64,000 nt of DNA from assembly GCA_017450005.1 (NCBI GenBank), contig JAFSYM010000114.1, forward strand, positions 1 to 64,000, in the 5' to 3' direction. The notes under the pieces are model-generated. The model did no database searches and was not told the DNA's origin. It worked only from the letters and a program-made list of their open reading frames with translations. The translations under genes and the position numbers were made by a program. This document shows positions 19,620 through 27,070 of this stretch, one piece after another. Positions within the stretch are counted from its first letter, which is position 1. Every line of letters begins with the position of its first letter. Source of the stretch: Clostridia bacterium (GTDB lineage: Bacteria > Bacillota > Clostridia > Oscillospirales > Acutalibacteraceae).

Positions 19620-20004
19620 CGCTTGATCTGGTTTCATTATACACAAACATTTTTTAAGAAAAAAGTAGTAACCCCATTAAGGTTTCCTTAAGTTTTCTTT
19701 AAGCGTGTTCGTCACAACGGAGTTGTCACACCACGTCAGCCCCGATTGCAAAAAAGAGCCGGTCAGTCCGAAAAAATTGTCCCGTTGTCGCTTGTATGGG
19801 GTCGTTAAAGCATTAAAGGAACCATGCAGAAAGCTGTGAAATGCAACAAAATGAGGCCGGTTTTCCACGACCTCCGAGAGTGTTATTCGCTTTTGTTGAC
19901 TACCTTGTTTTCTATGAACAAAAGAGACATCTTGGCGTTCATACAAAAAAGCTGCCGCCGCAGGTTTCCCTTACGGCGACATTCTCATTTCGTTTTTCTT
20001 GTTC
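19620..20004. other. Intergenic region between the secreted protein and SLOG genes
   Basis: Nearly 400 bp without a convincing gene. It contains a TATAAT hexamer (19636-19641, minus strand) that could serve the secreted protein gene, and a perfect palindrome TTAAGG-TTT-CCTTAA at 19677-19691. A minus-strand 89-codon ORF (19677-19946) lacks a ribosome binding site and recognisable features. Confidence 0.5.
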
Positions 20005-20490
20005 TTATTCTATAATGATCGTCTCAACCCCAGACGCAAGCGCATACCGTACCGTATTGCCGGTTCCGCTTGGCTGTCCATTGTATACCGCTATAACCCG
20101 CGCAGAATGATCCACCATCCATTCATTCCGTATCTGAAAACACTCCCGACTATACCGAGGGCATACGAACCGAACAAGATCTGCAACCGACAGGATTTCC
20201 TTATACGCCTGCTGCCATTCCATGCTCCAGCTCCGTTCAAATCCCTCGTATGGGCTGGCAGCAATCAGATGCAGCTGCGGATTTGATGCGCGGAGGCGAA
20301 TCACAATCTCGGCAGTCCAAATATCCGTGCCCCTTGCCATGCCGGTGATAAAGGTGGTGAATCCGTCGTCAATCGCTTTCCGGATGTTGTCTTCCAACCA
20401 CACTTTCACATACGCTTCCGTCCAGCTCATCTTCTCCGGACGATGTCCGGTGAAGCAGCATCGCCGCATCCTTCTCTCACTTTCAGTCAT
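20005..20490 (-). CDS. SLOG-family protein (DUF1273/YpsA-like)
   Basis: The 161-residue protein has the SLOG Rossmannoid signatures CFTGHRPEK at the start and GMARGTDIWTAEIVIRLR, with a C-terminal SGTGNTVRYAL segment. SLOG domains bind nucleotides or nucleotide-like ligands and are frequent in mobile elements and conflict systems; the function of this subfamily in Clostridia is unknown. The ATG at 20490 follows GAGGTGA with suitable spacing; upstream in-frame ATGs are too close to that site or lack one. It is divergent from an XRE regulator, 127 bp away, which makes joint regulation plausible. Confidence 0.85.
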   Translation of the reverse strand: MTESERRMRRCCFTGHRPEKMSWTEAYVKVWLEDNIRKAIDDGFTTFITGMARGTDIWTAEIVIRLRASNPQLHLIAASPYEGFERSWSMEWQQAYKEILSVADLVRFVCPRYSRECFQIRNEWMVDHSARVIAVYNGQPSGTGNTVRYALASGVETIIIE

Positions 20491-20576
20491 GTACATCACC
20501 TCACGGCTATTGTACATGATCTAAAGATACATTTCAAGTTGCATGTATTTCCTCCCATATCATCAGTACCCATAGA

Positions 20577-20587
20577 TTCAAATTGAA
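20577..20587. promoter_or_regulatory. Palindrome TTCAAATTGAA upstream of the XRE gene
   Basis: A perfect 11-bp palindrome sits 30 bp before the XRE ATG, in the divergent gap to the SLOG gene. Its position suits an autoregulatory operator, but no binding data can be inferred from the sequence. Confidence 0.35.
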
Positions 20588-20617
20588 GGTAAAATATATA
20601 CAGATGGGAGGGATAGT

Positions 20618-20926
20618 ATGGATGCCAATCAAAAGCTAAGGAAACTGATGGATGAGCGCGGTTGGACGGTCTATCGTTTAGCGAAAGAATCTGGGCTTGC
20701 AGAGGCCACAGTCGGGAATCTTTTCCGCAGAAATACGCAGCCCACGCTTCCAACATTGGAACTCATTTGTAAAGGCCTTGGCATCACCCTCTCTCAGTTT
20801 TTTGCCGATGATGAACTCGTGGAGGTTACGCCTGAGTTAAAGGAACTGTTTGATGAATGGCTGTTCCTGACACCTGAACAAAAAGAGGCAATTCATTCAA
20901 TGATAAAAGCTATGAAGCATGATTAA
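20618..20926 (+). CDS. XRE-family helix-turn-helix regulator
   Basis: The 102-residue DNA-binding protein has a Cro/C1-type HTH at residues about 5-60 (LRKLMDERGWTVYRLAKESG, then EATVGNLFRR), and a short C-terminal helical tail ending EQKEAIHSMIKAMKHD. The ATG follows GGGAGGG. Such small regulators commonly control mobile elements or toxin and conflict modules. It is divergent from the SLOG gene. Ten bases past its stop codon is a strong promoter with an inverted repeat between -35 and -10, a likely target for this protein. Confidence 0.9.
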   Translation: MDANQKLRKLMDERGWTVYRLAKESGLAEATVGNLFRRNTQPTLPTLELICKGLGITLSQFFADDELVEVTPELKELFDEWLFLTPEQKEAIHSMIKAMKHD

Positions 20927-20935
20927 AACTCATTC

Positions 20936-20965
20936 TTGACTTTTCTCGAAGAAAGAGTGTATAAT
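20936..20965 (+). promoter_or_regulatory. Strong promoter with embedded inverted repeat, downstream of the XRE gene
   Basis: TTGACT (20936-20941), 18 bp and TATAAT (20960-20965). In the spacer TTTCT-CGA-AAGAAA-like symmetry gives a perfect TTTCT/AGAAA inverted repeat (20942-20954), the position favoured by phage-type repressors. It reads into a region with no convincing gene that ends in a terminator at 21171-21192. Confidence 0.75.
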
Positions 20966-21010
20966 GCTTCAAGCAGTTTATTCAATAAGGCAACAGACCT
21001 ATTTCAATTA

Positions 21011-21125
21011 GTGCGAATGCGTGCGAATATTCACTGAATAAAAGCGAATGAATCAGCACGAACTCGTGCGAATGTGTGCGAATGCGCGCGAATGTTCCGA
21101 TCAATTAGTGCGAATACGTGCGAAT
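21011..21125 (+). repeat. Seven phased GTGCGAAT-type direct repeats
   Basis: GTGCGAAT occurs at 21011, 21021, 21066, 21076, 21108 and 21118, and GCGCGAAT at 21086. Neighbours within each cluster are exactly 10 bp apart, one DNA turn. The first and last pairs share a larger unit starting CAATTAGTGCGAAT. Unit length and lack of unique spacers rule out a CRISPR array; iteron-like protein-binding sites or RNA repeats fit better. Confidence 0.8.
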
Positions 21126-21163
21126 GTGTTAAGCACATTGTATCAAAATAGGTCAAGACAGAC

Positions 21164-21703
21164 ATGATAAAAGCAGCCTTCGGGCTGCTTTTTTCAACGA
21201 TGTGTTCTGCTGCGCGCGTGAAATGCGGAATACAGCTTGACGCAAAACCCGTTGAAGACGCAAAGCTCAATCTCATTTTAGAGGACGGCCGAATTGCCCC
21301 TACCGGCTGTAATTATCAGCCGCAGCGGATTTTTGTCATTCAAAGCAAAGAGGCCATGGAGAAGGCAATCAGCACAAAGGCGTCTTTGTATGGGTGTCCT
21401 GTTGCGCTCCTTGTCTGTTATGATAAAGATACCGTATGGAAAAACCCGGCAGACCGGCTTTTCGGGAACTACAACTGCGGCGAACAGGACGCGAGCATCG
21501 TTGCGGCAAGCATGATGTTTCAGGCCGAGGAACTCGGTGTGCACAGCTTGTGGATCAGAGGCTTTGACGCGCAAGCTGTGATTGACGCATTCGCTCTCCC
21601 GAACAATATCATTCCGGTTATGATTCTTGCATTGGGATACCCGTCAAAAAGCAGCCATCCCGCACATCTGCACAAAAGCGCAAAGACATCGAGAAAACGG
21701 TAA
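21164..21703 (+). pseudogene. 5'-truncated nitroreductase-family gene
   Basis: From about 21240 the frame encodes a nitroreductase (FMN-dependent NAD(P)H oxidoreductase) body: DAKPVEDAKLNLILEDGRIAPTGCNYQPQ, then a GIRSLWIRG-like helix region and VMILALGYPSKSSHPA. The family's N-terminal segment with the FMN-phosphate-binding xRRSVRxF motif is missing; the upstream in-frame residues are encoded by a terminator hairpin. No promoter or ribosome binding site is present. The C-terminus after GYP also looks degraded. I interpret it as a remnant cut at the right edge of the inserted island. Confidence 0.75.
21171..21192 (+). terminator. Intrinsic terminator at the end of the repeat unit
   Basis: AAGCAGCC-TTCG-GGCTGCTTTTTT is a textbook hairpin with a UUCG tetraloop and T-run. 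The apparent start of the following nitroreductase ORF lies inside it, so that ORF's annotated 5' end is not a real gene start. Confidence 0.9.
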
Positions 21704-21788
21704 CGTTCATCTGATTCTAAGGGATTCGGCGAGAATAGAGTTTGATCGGAAACTGCCGCAACGATGAACGCAACGACAGGGAGAATCT

Positions 21789-22459
21789 TTGAAAATGGAC
21801 GTATTGAAAAGCGGAAATCCGGCATCACCCGTCGTCCTGATCCAACCTGTGGACGGTCACAGTCTGGCGATGATCGAAAAAGAGATCGCTGCAATCACCG
21901 AAGCTGCAGACGACGATTTTCTGCTGCTTGCGTGCAAAGTCGAAAGCTGGAACCGTGACCTCTCACCGTGGGAAGCCCCCGCCGTATTCGGAAGAAACGG
22001 CTTTGTCAATGGAGCGCAGGTTACGCTGAATGAAATACTGAAGTATTGTGCGGACAGCAGAAAGACTTATTATATCGGCGGGTATTCGCTCGCCGGTCTG
22101 TTTGCGCTCCTGGCCGCCTGTCAGACAAATGCGTTCAAAGGCGTTGCGGCAGCTTCGCCCTCCGTATGGTTTCCGGGTTTTACGGAGTATCTGCGGGATC
22201 ATCCGATGCAAACCGGCGCCGTCTGCCTCAGCCTCGGCGACCGGGTAGAAAAACACGGAACCCTGTCATGGCTTCGGTCGGCGCAAAGAACCGGCAGACA
22301 CATGACATTCTGCAAGTCCAAAACATCCCGTGCGTATTGGAATGGAATCCGGGCAACCACTTCAAGGATGCGGACATGCGAACGGCAAAAGCATTTTCGT
22401 GGGTTATGAATAATACATATTCATACATTTCCCCCAGACAACGCAAAAGACTTGTATAG
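21789..22459 (+). pseudogene. Alpha/beta hydrolase (esterase-like) with one-base frameshift
   Basis: The first frame (from 21789) encodes an esterase-like hydrolase with the nucleophile elbow GGYSLAGLFAL and SPSVWFPGF, up to CLSLGDRVEK. The expected continuation, KTRNPVMASVG, then ECTLEWNPGNHFKDADMRTAKAFSWVM-like sequence with the catalytic His, is in the second frame, ending at 22459. The break falls in a run of five A (22249-22253); six A would restore the frame. It could be a true mutation or a homopolymer error. Start could be TTG 21789 or ATG 21795. It lies just after the truncated nitroreductase. Confidence 0.8.
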
Positions 22460-22630
22460 TTGAATATCGTCAGATAATGGCACGCCCCCACGTCAGCTTC
22501 TCATCTGGTTCCTGTTTTTCTTGTATTTCTTGATTTAACGCAGTTGCTTTTTTCTTGAAAATACCGTAAAATGAAGAAAGGGTAATGAATCCCTGTTTTC
22601 GCAAACAATCTTTGTAAAGGACGGATTGCC

Positions 22631-24259
22631 ATGAAAAAGAGCTTATCTGTGTTGTTATGCATCCTTCTTTTCTGTGCCGGCGTATTCCCTGTTTCGCTCG
22701 TTTATGCCGCACGCGGCACGACGTATTACATCGACAGCATCAACGGCAGCGACGAGACGGGCGACGGTCTTTCGCCTGAAACAGCGTGGAAGAGCGTACC
22801 GGTCACGGAATGCACACTGTCTGCGGGCGACGCCGTTCTCTTTCGGCGCGGCGGCGTTTATGCGTGCACGCTGACGGTTAAAGACAGCTGCGGCACGGCG
22901 GACGCGCCGATCACAATTTCCGCGTATGGCGAGGGCGAACAGCCGCACCTGACCACCGACGCAACCACAGAAGTGCTGCGCCTGTTCGACTGCTCCTACG
23001 TCACGGTCAGCGATCTGGAAATCACTGCGCACAACGGCGGCGGCATCTGGATCAACGCCTACAACGGCGAAAGTCGCGGCATCACGCTCGAACGGCTCAG
23101 AATCCACGACATCCAGAATTACACCGTCACCTCGCGTGACAATCTTATGGATGGCGCTGCCGCTGCGCGTGCGTGCATTATGGTTAAGGGTCTGCCCACG
23201 CTTTCCCTGCATCCGGTCAACGACTTTACCGTGCGGGGCTGCGAGCTGTACGACTGCGGCAACGGGATCAGCCTGTGGGGTGCGTTCGATTTCAGAAAGG
23301 GCAACCCCTTTGAAGGCGACGAGTTCAGCGAATGCGGACCTGTGTATAACCGGAACGCGCTGATCCGCGACACGTATTTCCACGATATGGACGCCGAGGC
23401 GATCGTCATCGGCATCTGCGACGGCGCGTTGATGACGCACTGCCGCGTGATTGACTGCTGTCAGGGCGAGGGTGTGGATGAAAACGGAAAAATACTGTAT
23501 TTCACGGCTGCCGCCTGGTTCTGGGGCAGCGAAAACAGCACGATCGAATACTGCGAGATCGCCGGACAGAAGAACATCGGCGACGGTATGACCGTGGATT
23601 TCGATTCTCAGTCGAATCACTGCACATACCAGTATATCTACTCACACGACAACGTGCGCTTTGTGGTCAACAACGCCAAGACCTCCGCGCAGGTCGGCAA
23701 CGTCGTGCGGTACTGCCTGTCCGTCAACGACAACAAAGGCCGGAACCGGCTCACCGGCGGACCGGGCGAACGCGGTCTGCAGTTCTACAACAACACGATC
23801 ATCGGCTCGCAGCGCTTCGACCTCGACGGGATCTACGACTCCTACTTCGTCAACAACATTATCGTATTCCAGGAGGGATTCCGCCTGAATCCGACGCTCT
23901 TTCTGTTTGAACGCCGCGGCAGCGTGCTTGCCGGAAACTGCTACTACAACTGCATTTCCGGGTTTCTGACCGGCACAAAGTTCAACACGATCCCCGGTTT
24001 CTCCGGCACGGACGAAACGTCCCCCGCTTCGTTCATGCTCTCGAAGGATTCGCCGCTGATCGGCGCGGGCGTCCCTGTGCCGTTCGATGACTGCGCGGTC
24101 GACTTCTTCGGCAACGCAATCGAAAGCCGCAACATCGGCTGCTATGCCGGAACGGGTACGGACACGCCGTACAAGACGGAAGGCTTTTTCACAAAACCGG
24201 TACGCTTCCTGCGCACATTCTTTCATGTGATCATAAACCTGTTTATCTATGGATGGTAA
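22631..24259 (+). CDS. Secreted right-handed parallel beta-helix protein
   Basis: The 542-residue protein has a signal peptide (cleavage near VYA, residue 26). Then comes GTTYYIDSINGSDETGDGLSPETAWKS, the entry motif of many pectate lyase-like and DUF1565-type proteins. A long run of parallel beta-helix coils follows (for example SYVTVSDLEITAHNGGGIWI and NRNALIRDTYFHDMDAEAIVIG). It should act outside the cell on a polysaccharide, but no lyase or glycosidase family can be named. The C-terminal 20 residues are hydrophobic and aromatic (FLRTFFHVIINLFIYGW), which may serve as an anchor. AAAGGA precedes the ATG. Confidence 0.85.
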   Translation: MKKSLSVLLCILLFCAGVFPVSLVYAARGTTYYIDSINGSDETGDGLSPETAWKSVPVTECTLSAGDAVLFRRGGVYACTLTVKDSCGTADAPITISAYGEGEQPHLTTDATTEVLRLFDCSYVTVSDLEITAHNGGGIWINAYNGESRGITLERLRIHDIQNYTVTSRDNLMDGAAAARACIMVKGLPTLSLHPVNDFTVRGCELYDCGNGISLWGAFDFRKGNPFEGDEFSECGPVYNRNALIRDTYFHDMDAEAIVIGICDGALMTHCRVIDCCQGEGVDENGKILYFTAAAWFWGSENSTIEYCEIAGQKNIGDGMTVDFDSQSNHCTYQYIYSHDNVRFVVNNAKTSAQVGNVVRYCLSVNDNKGRNRLTGGPGERGLQFYNNTIIGSQRFDLDGIYDSYFVNNIIVFQEGFRLNPTLFLFERRGSVLAGNCYYNCISGFLTGTKFNTIPGFSGTDETSPASFMLSKDSPLIGAGVPVPFDDCAVDFFGNAIESRNIGCYAGTGTDTPYKTEGFFTKPVRFLRTFFHVIINLFIYGW

Positions 24260-24306
24260 CTTCTACCCACCGCATCGTCTTGTTCTGCAATGAAGGAGGC
24301 AGTGAT

Positions 24307-24714
24307 TTGAAAGTACAGATTAAAAACATTAAGAAAAGCATTCTTCGCAATCCTGACGGTATTGCCGAAGCACACAGTATATCTACGGATCCGTCATCAA
24401 AATACGCGGTGATTGAGGTTTTTCGGAACGAATTGTATGTCGCGGTGAAAATTGAGGAATACAACCGCGATATTCTGATCGGAGAGTATGTGGATTCTTA
24501 CAGTCGCTGCAACGACATTCCGATGCTGCTGAGATTCAAGGTATCATGGGATTGCATACAATACGGTTTCTGCAAGCTCTTGCTTTGGGCGCCGGAGAAT
24601 TGTGTTTATGAAAAAACCGTTGCCCGGTTCTATTTCGATTGGAATCTCTACAAAAAGAGTTATGAAGCGATCAACGGTGTTCCCTGCACCAAAAAAGATC
24701 CAAAGGACAGATAA
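24307..24714 (+). CDS. Hypothetical protein, 135 aa
   Basis: No family recognised. A TTG at 24307 follows AAGGAGG with a 7-base gap, so I prefer it over the ATG at 24253 upstream, which overlaps the preceding gene. The protein mixes charged and hydrophobic residues without a signal peptide or membrane segment and has a Tyr- and Phe-rich end (VARFYFDWNLYKKSYEAIN). It lies between two secreted-hydrolase genes and is probably cytoplasmic. Confidence 0.6.
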   Translation: MKVQIKNIKKSILRNPDGIAEAHSISTDPSSKYAVIEVFRNELYVAVKIEEYNRDILIGEYVDSYSRCNDIPMLLRFKVSWDCIQYGFCKLLLWAPENCVYEKTVARFYFDWNLYKKSYEAINGVPCTKKDPKDR

Positions 24715-24754
24715 TCCCTTATTGAAAAATAAAACATCAGGAGATGGAAAAGAC

Positions 24755-25927
24755 ATGAAATTTTCAACGAAAATCCTTGCGCTGATCCTTGCGGTCCTCA
24801 TTGCGGTTCCGCTGATTGCGGTTTCGTCTCTCGCGGCCGAAGACCCCTATGCTTCGCTCAAAGAGGGCATCGGGTATCTCGCCGTCGGCGACAGCTTCAC
24901 CCGCGGCTACGGCGCGGGCGAAAACTGGCGGGATCAGCTGTATCTCAACGATACCTACGGCAACTATAACTGCCGCAACGTGGACGGCTCATACCCGAAT
25001 CTGGTTGCCGAGGCATTTGGTCTGAACGCACCGGACGATATCCGCGACACGAGCGCAAAGCTGTGGCCTCTCGCGCACGACGCCGTTTCCGTCGCGTACA
25101 TGCTCGACATTTTAGGGATTGACGACGGTTTCCGCGACGAAGAGTTCACCTATGACGATTCCAGTATGTTGAAGCGTTATGCTACGGACCTTCAGTATTT
25201 CGGCGATCCACTGAGCCTGACGATTGACGGCGATGCTGCCTGCGGCAAGACCGGCGAAATCATGAGTGTGCGCGATATGTTCAAAAGCGCCAGTCTGATT
25301 ACGATCGGATTGGGTCAGACGGACGTCATTTACAAAGCGCAGATATTCGGTCTGAACAAGCTTGATCTCAGCGACGCCAAGAGCATATCCTCCGGTATCG
25401 GCAATATCCTCAATCTGCTCGAAAAGTATTTCAACTATTGGAAGGACGCCTATCCCCTGCTTCTCGACTTCATCAAGGAGAACAATCCCGACGCCAAGGT
25501 CGTTCTTGTCGGCACCCTGAACCCCATCAGGAATGCGACGGCGACGGATGAAATCGCGATCCGGATCGGCTCTCTCATCGACGGCATCATGGACGCGATG
25601 AATGCCTACACCAGACAGTGCGCCCTGAAATACGGCTATATGTATGTCGATATTTCCGACGTCGACACGCCCTCCTCCGTCACGCAGATGTCCATAGGCC
25701 ACATTCTTTCCATCAGCGATCCCATCGAATACGCGCTTATCGCGCATCCCACGCCGCACGGTTATTCTCAGATCGCCGAAAGAGTCATTGCCGCCGTTAA
25801 AAAAGACCTTGAGAGCGGTTCGGCAAACGGTTTACAAACAATCAAGAATTTCTTTACGACGATCATTGACTGGTTCCGGATCTTTTTCTTCAGAGCTTTC
25901 GTATTCTTAGGCAGCATTGGGAAATAA
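24755..25927 (+). CDS. Secreted SGNH/GDSL-family hydrolase
   Basis: The 390-residue protein carries a signal peptide (MKFSTKILALILAVL..., cleavage near SLAAED, residue 28). Block I is GDSFTRG with nucleophile S47; a late AHPTPHGY matches the block V His. Such enzymes deacylate acetylated polysaccharides or lipids. The last 40 residues include hydrophobic aromatic stretches (IIDWFRIFFFRAFVFLG) similar to the tail of the beta-helix protein upstream, hinting at a shared anchoring signal. I chose the ATG at 24755, preceded by AGGAGA, over a longer ORF start at 24602. It is probably in one operon with the next hydrolase. Confidence 0.85.
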   Translation: MKFSTKILALILAVLIAVPLIAVSSLAAEDPYASLKEGIGYLAVGDSFTRGYGAGENWRDQLYLNDTYGNYNCRNVDGSYPNLVAEAFGLNAPDDIRDTSAKLWPLAHDAVSVAYMLDILGIDDGFRDEEFTYDDSSMLKRYATDLQYFGDPLSLTIDGDAACGKTGEIMSVRDMFKSASLITIGLGQTDVIYKAQIFGLNKLDLSDAKSISSGIGNILNLLEKYFNYWKDAYPLLLDFIKENNPDAKVVLVGTLNPIRNATATDEIAIRIGSLIDGIMDAMNAYTRQCALKYGYMYVDISDVDTPSSVTQMSIGHILSISDPIEYALIAHPTPHGYSQIAERVIAAVKKDLESGSANGLQTIKNFFTTIIDWFRIFFFRAFVFLGSIGK

Positions 25928-26006
25928 CGGCGCGGTATATTGTTCGGCGGCCGGAAGCCCGTTGCAACGACGGATCTGTGCTGTCAGTTATGAAGGAGAT
26001 GATTTG

Positions 26007-26957
26007 ATGTTATCATTAAAAAAAGTCATCAAAGCCGGCGTCGCTTCTGCTGCAGCGGTTCTGGGCGCGGGCGAGCTGGTATATGAGTGCGCGCTGAACA
26101 CAAAGGTGAACGGCTTTTTCATCAAGCGGCTTGACCGGATCGGTGCACCTGAGGATGCGCCCGACTGTGAAGAGACCTATCGGCGCGATCCGGACTGGAT
26201 GGCGAAGCACAAAGGAGACGATCAGGTCATCTGCACCGACGTCACCGGCCGGATACACGCCTATATCATCCCGGCCGAACACCCGTCGCACAAATGGGCG
26301 GTGCTCTGCCACGGCTATAACGCCACGCCGGAATCCACCGGCGTATACGCCGAGCATTACCACAATCTCGGCTACAACTGCATCTGCCCATCTATGCGCG
26401 GCTGGGGCAACGACGAAACGGTATACTGCACTATGGGGTATCACGACAAGGATATCTGCATGGCGTGGATCGACTATATCGTTGATAAAGATCCGCAATC
26501 CGAGATTGTTCTGCACGGCTATTCCATGGGTGCGGTGGCCGTTATGCTCTCCACCGGTGAAGCGCTGCCGCCGCAAGTGAAAGCGGCGGTCGCGGACTGC
26601 GGCTTTACAAGCTGCTGGGAGCAGTACGCGAACGTGATCAAGTACTACACGAAGCTCCCGCCGTTCCCGCTTCTCTATGCCGTGAACGCCGCGTCCATTC
26701 TGCACCGGAACTTTGATATACGCAAAAACAGACCGATCGACGCCGTCCGCCGCTCTGTAACGCCGACGGTGTTTCTGCACGGCACCGCAGATAATTTTGT
26801 TCCGTTCGCTATGATGGACAGGCTTTACGACGCCTGCGCTGCGGCTAAGGCCAGGCAGGCCATTGAGGGCGCCGACCACGCGCGTGCGGTGTATAAAGAT
26901 CCGCGGCTGTACTGGACAACGGTGGACGGATTTGTGAAGGATAAGATCACGCCCTGA
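26007..26957 (+). CDS. Alpha/beta hydrolase (YqkD/esterase-like)
   Basis: The 316-residue serine hydrolase has HGYNATPESTGVYAEHY near the oxyanion hole, PSMRGWGND, the nucleophile elbow LHGYSMGAVAVM, and FLHGTADNFVPF with the acid residue; EGADHARA carries the His. This matches the YqkD/BD-FAE-like group that includes 'alpha/beta hydrolase with N-terminal anchor'; residues 1-25 form a hydrophobic Ala-rich segment that may anchor the protein. The ATG at 26007 follows AAGGAGATG. A terminator lies 50 bp downstream. Confidence 0.85.
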   Translation: MLSLKKVIKAGVASAAAVLGAGELVYECALNTKVNGFFIKRLDRIGAPEDAPDCEETYRRDPDWMAKHKGDDQVICTDVTGRIHAYIIPAEHPSHKWAVLCHGYNATPESTGVYAEHYHNLGYNCICPSMRGWGNDETVYCTMGYHDKDICMAWIDYIVDKDPQSEIVLHGYSMGAVAVMLSTGEALPPQVKAAVADCGFTSCWEQYANVIKYYTKLPPFPLLYAVNAASILHRNFDIRKNRPIDAVRRSVTPTVFLHGTADNFVPFAMMDRLYDACAAAKARQAIEGADHARAVYKDPRLYWTTVDGFVKDKITP

Positions 26958-27002
26958 GCGTCACAACAAAACGGCGCTGCATGTCGTGCGAAATAAAAAA
27001 AG

Positions 27003-27051
27003 AGCCCTTCGGAGCGCAAGTTAGATCACGTGCGCTTTGAAGGGTTTTCTG
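27003..27051. terminator. Bidirectional terminator between convergent genes
   Basis: AGCCCTTCGGAGCGCA (27003-27018) pairs with TGCGCTTTGAAGGGTT (27031-27046), flanked by A-rich and T-rich runs on either side. It separates the alpha/beta hydrolase from the convergent FAD oxidoreductase. Confidence 0.75.
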
Positions 27052-27070
27052 TGTTCGGTTTTCCGTTTGG

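Larger units (their letters stand above)
20972..21192 (+). ncRNA. Candidate repeat-containing small RNA
   Basis: A strong promoter and an intrinsic terminator bracket about 220 nt with no gene that has a ribosome binding site. The transcript would contain seven GUGCGAAU or GCGCGAAU copies spaced mostly 10 nt apart, a hairpin GCACG-AACT-CGTGC (21056-21069) and a hairpin AATGTG-TTAAG-CACATT (21123-21139). A 39-codon ORF (21048-21167) lacks a Shine-Dalgarno sequence. I recognise no known RNA family. The XRE protein encoded just upstream may control it. Calling it an RNA gene is inference from signals only. Confidence 0.45.

Noticed and set aside
19677..19946. 89-codon minus-strand ORF upstream of the secreted island protein
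   Set aside because: No Shine-Dalgarno sequence and no recognisable features; its 3' end lies in a palindrome.
21011..21125. Short CRISPR-like array
   Set aside because: Units are 8-10 bp with no unique spacers of 30 bp and no cas gene, so it is not a CRISPR array.
18350..21200. Complete integrative element at tRNA-Gly
   Set aside because: No integrase, relaxase or replication gene and no duplicated tRNA 3' end were found, so only a remnant can be argued.
22470..22712. 80-codon minus-strand ORF between the esterase and the beta-helix gene
   Set aside because: It has no ribosome site and overlaps the beta-helix start. Its C-terminal half looks somewhat protein-like, but I could not support a gene or fragment.
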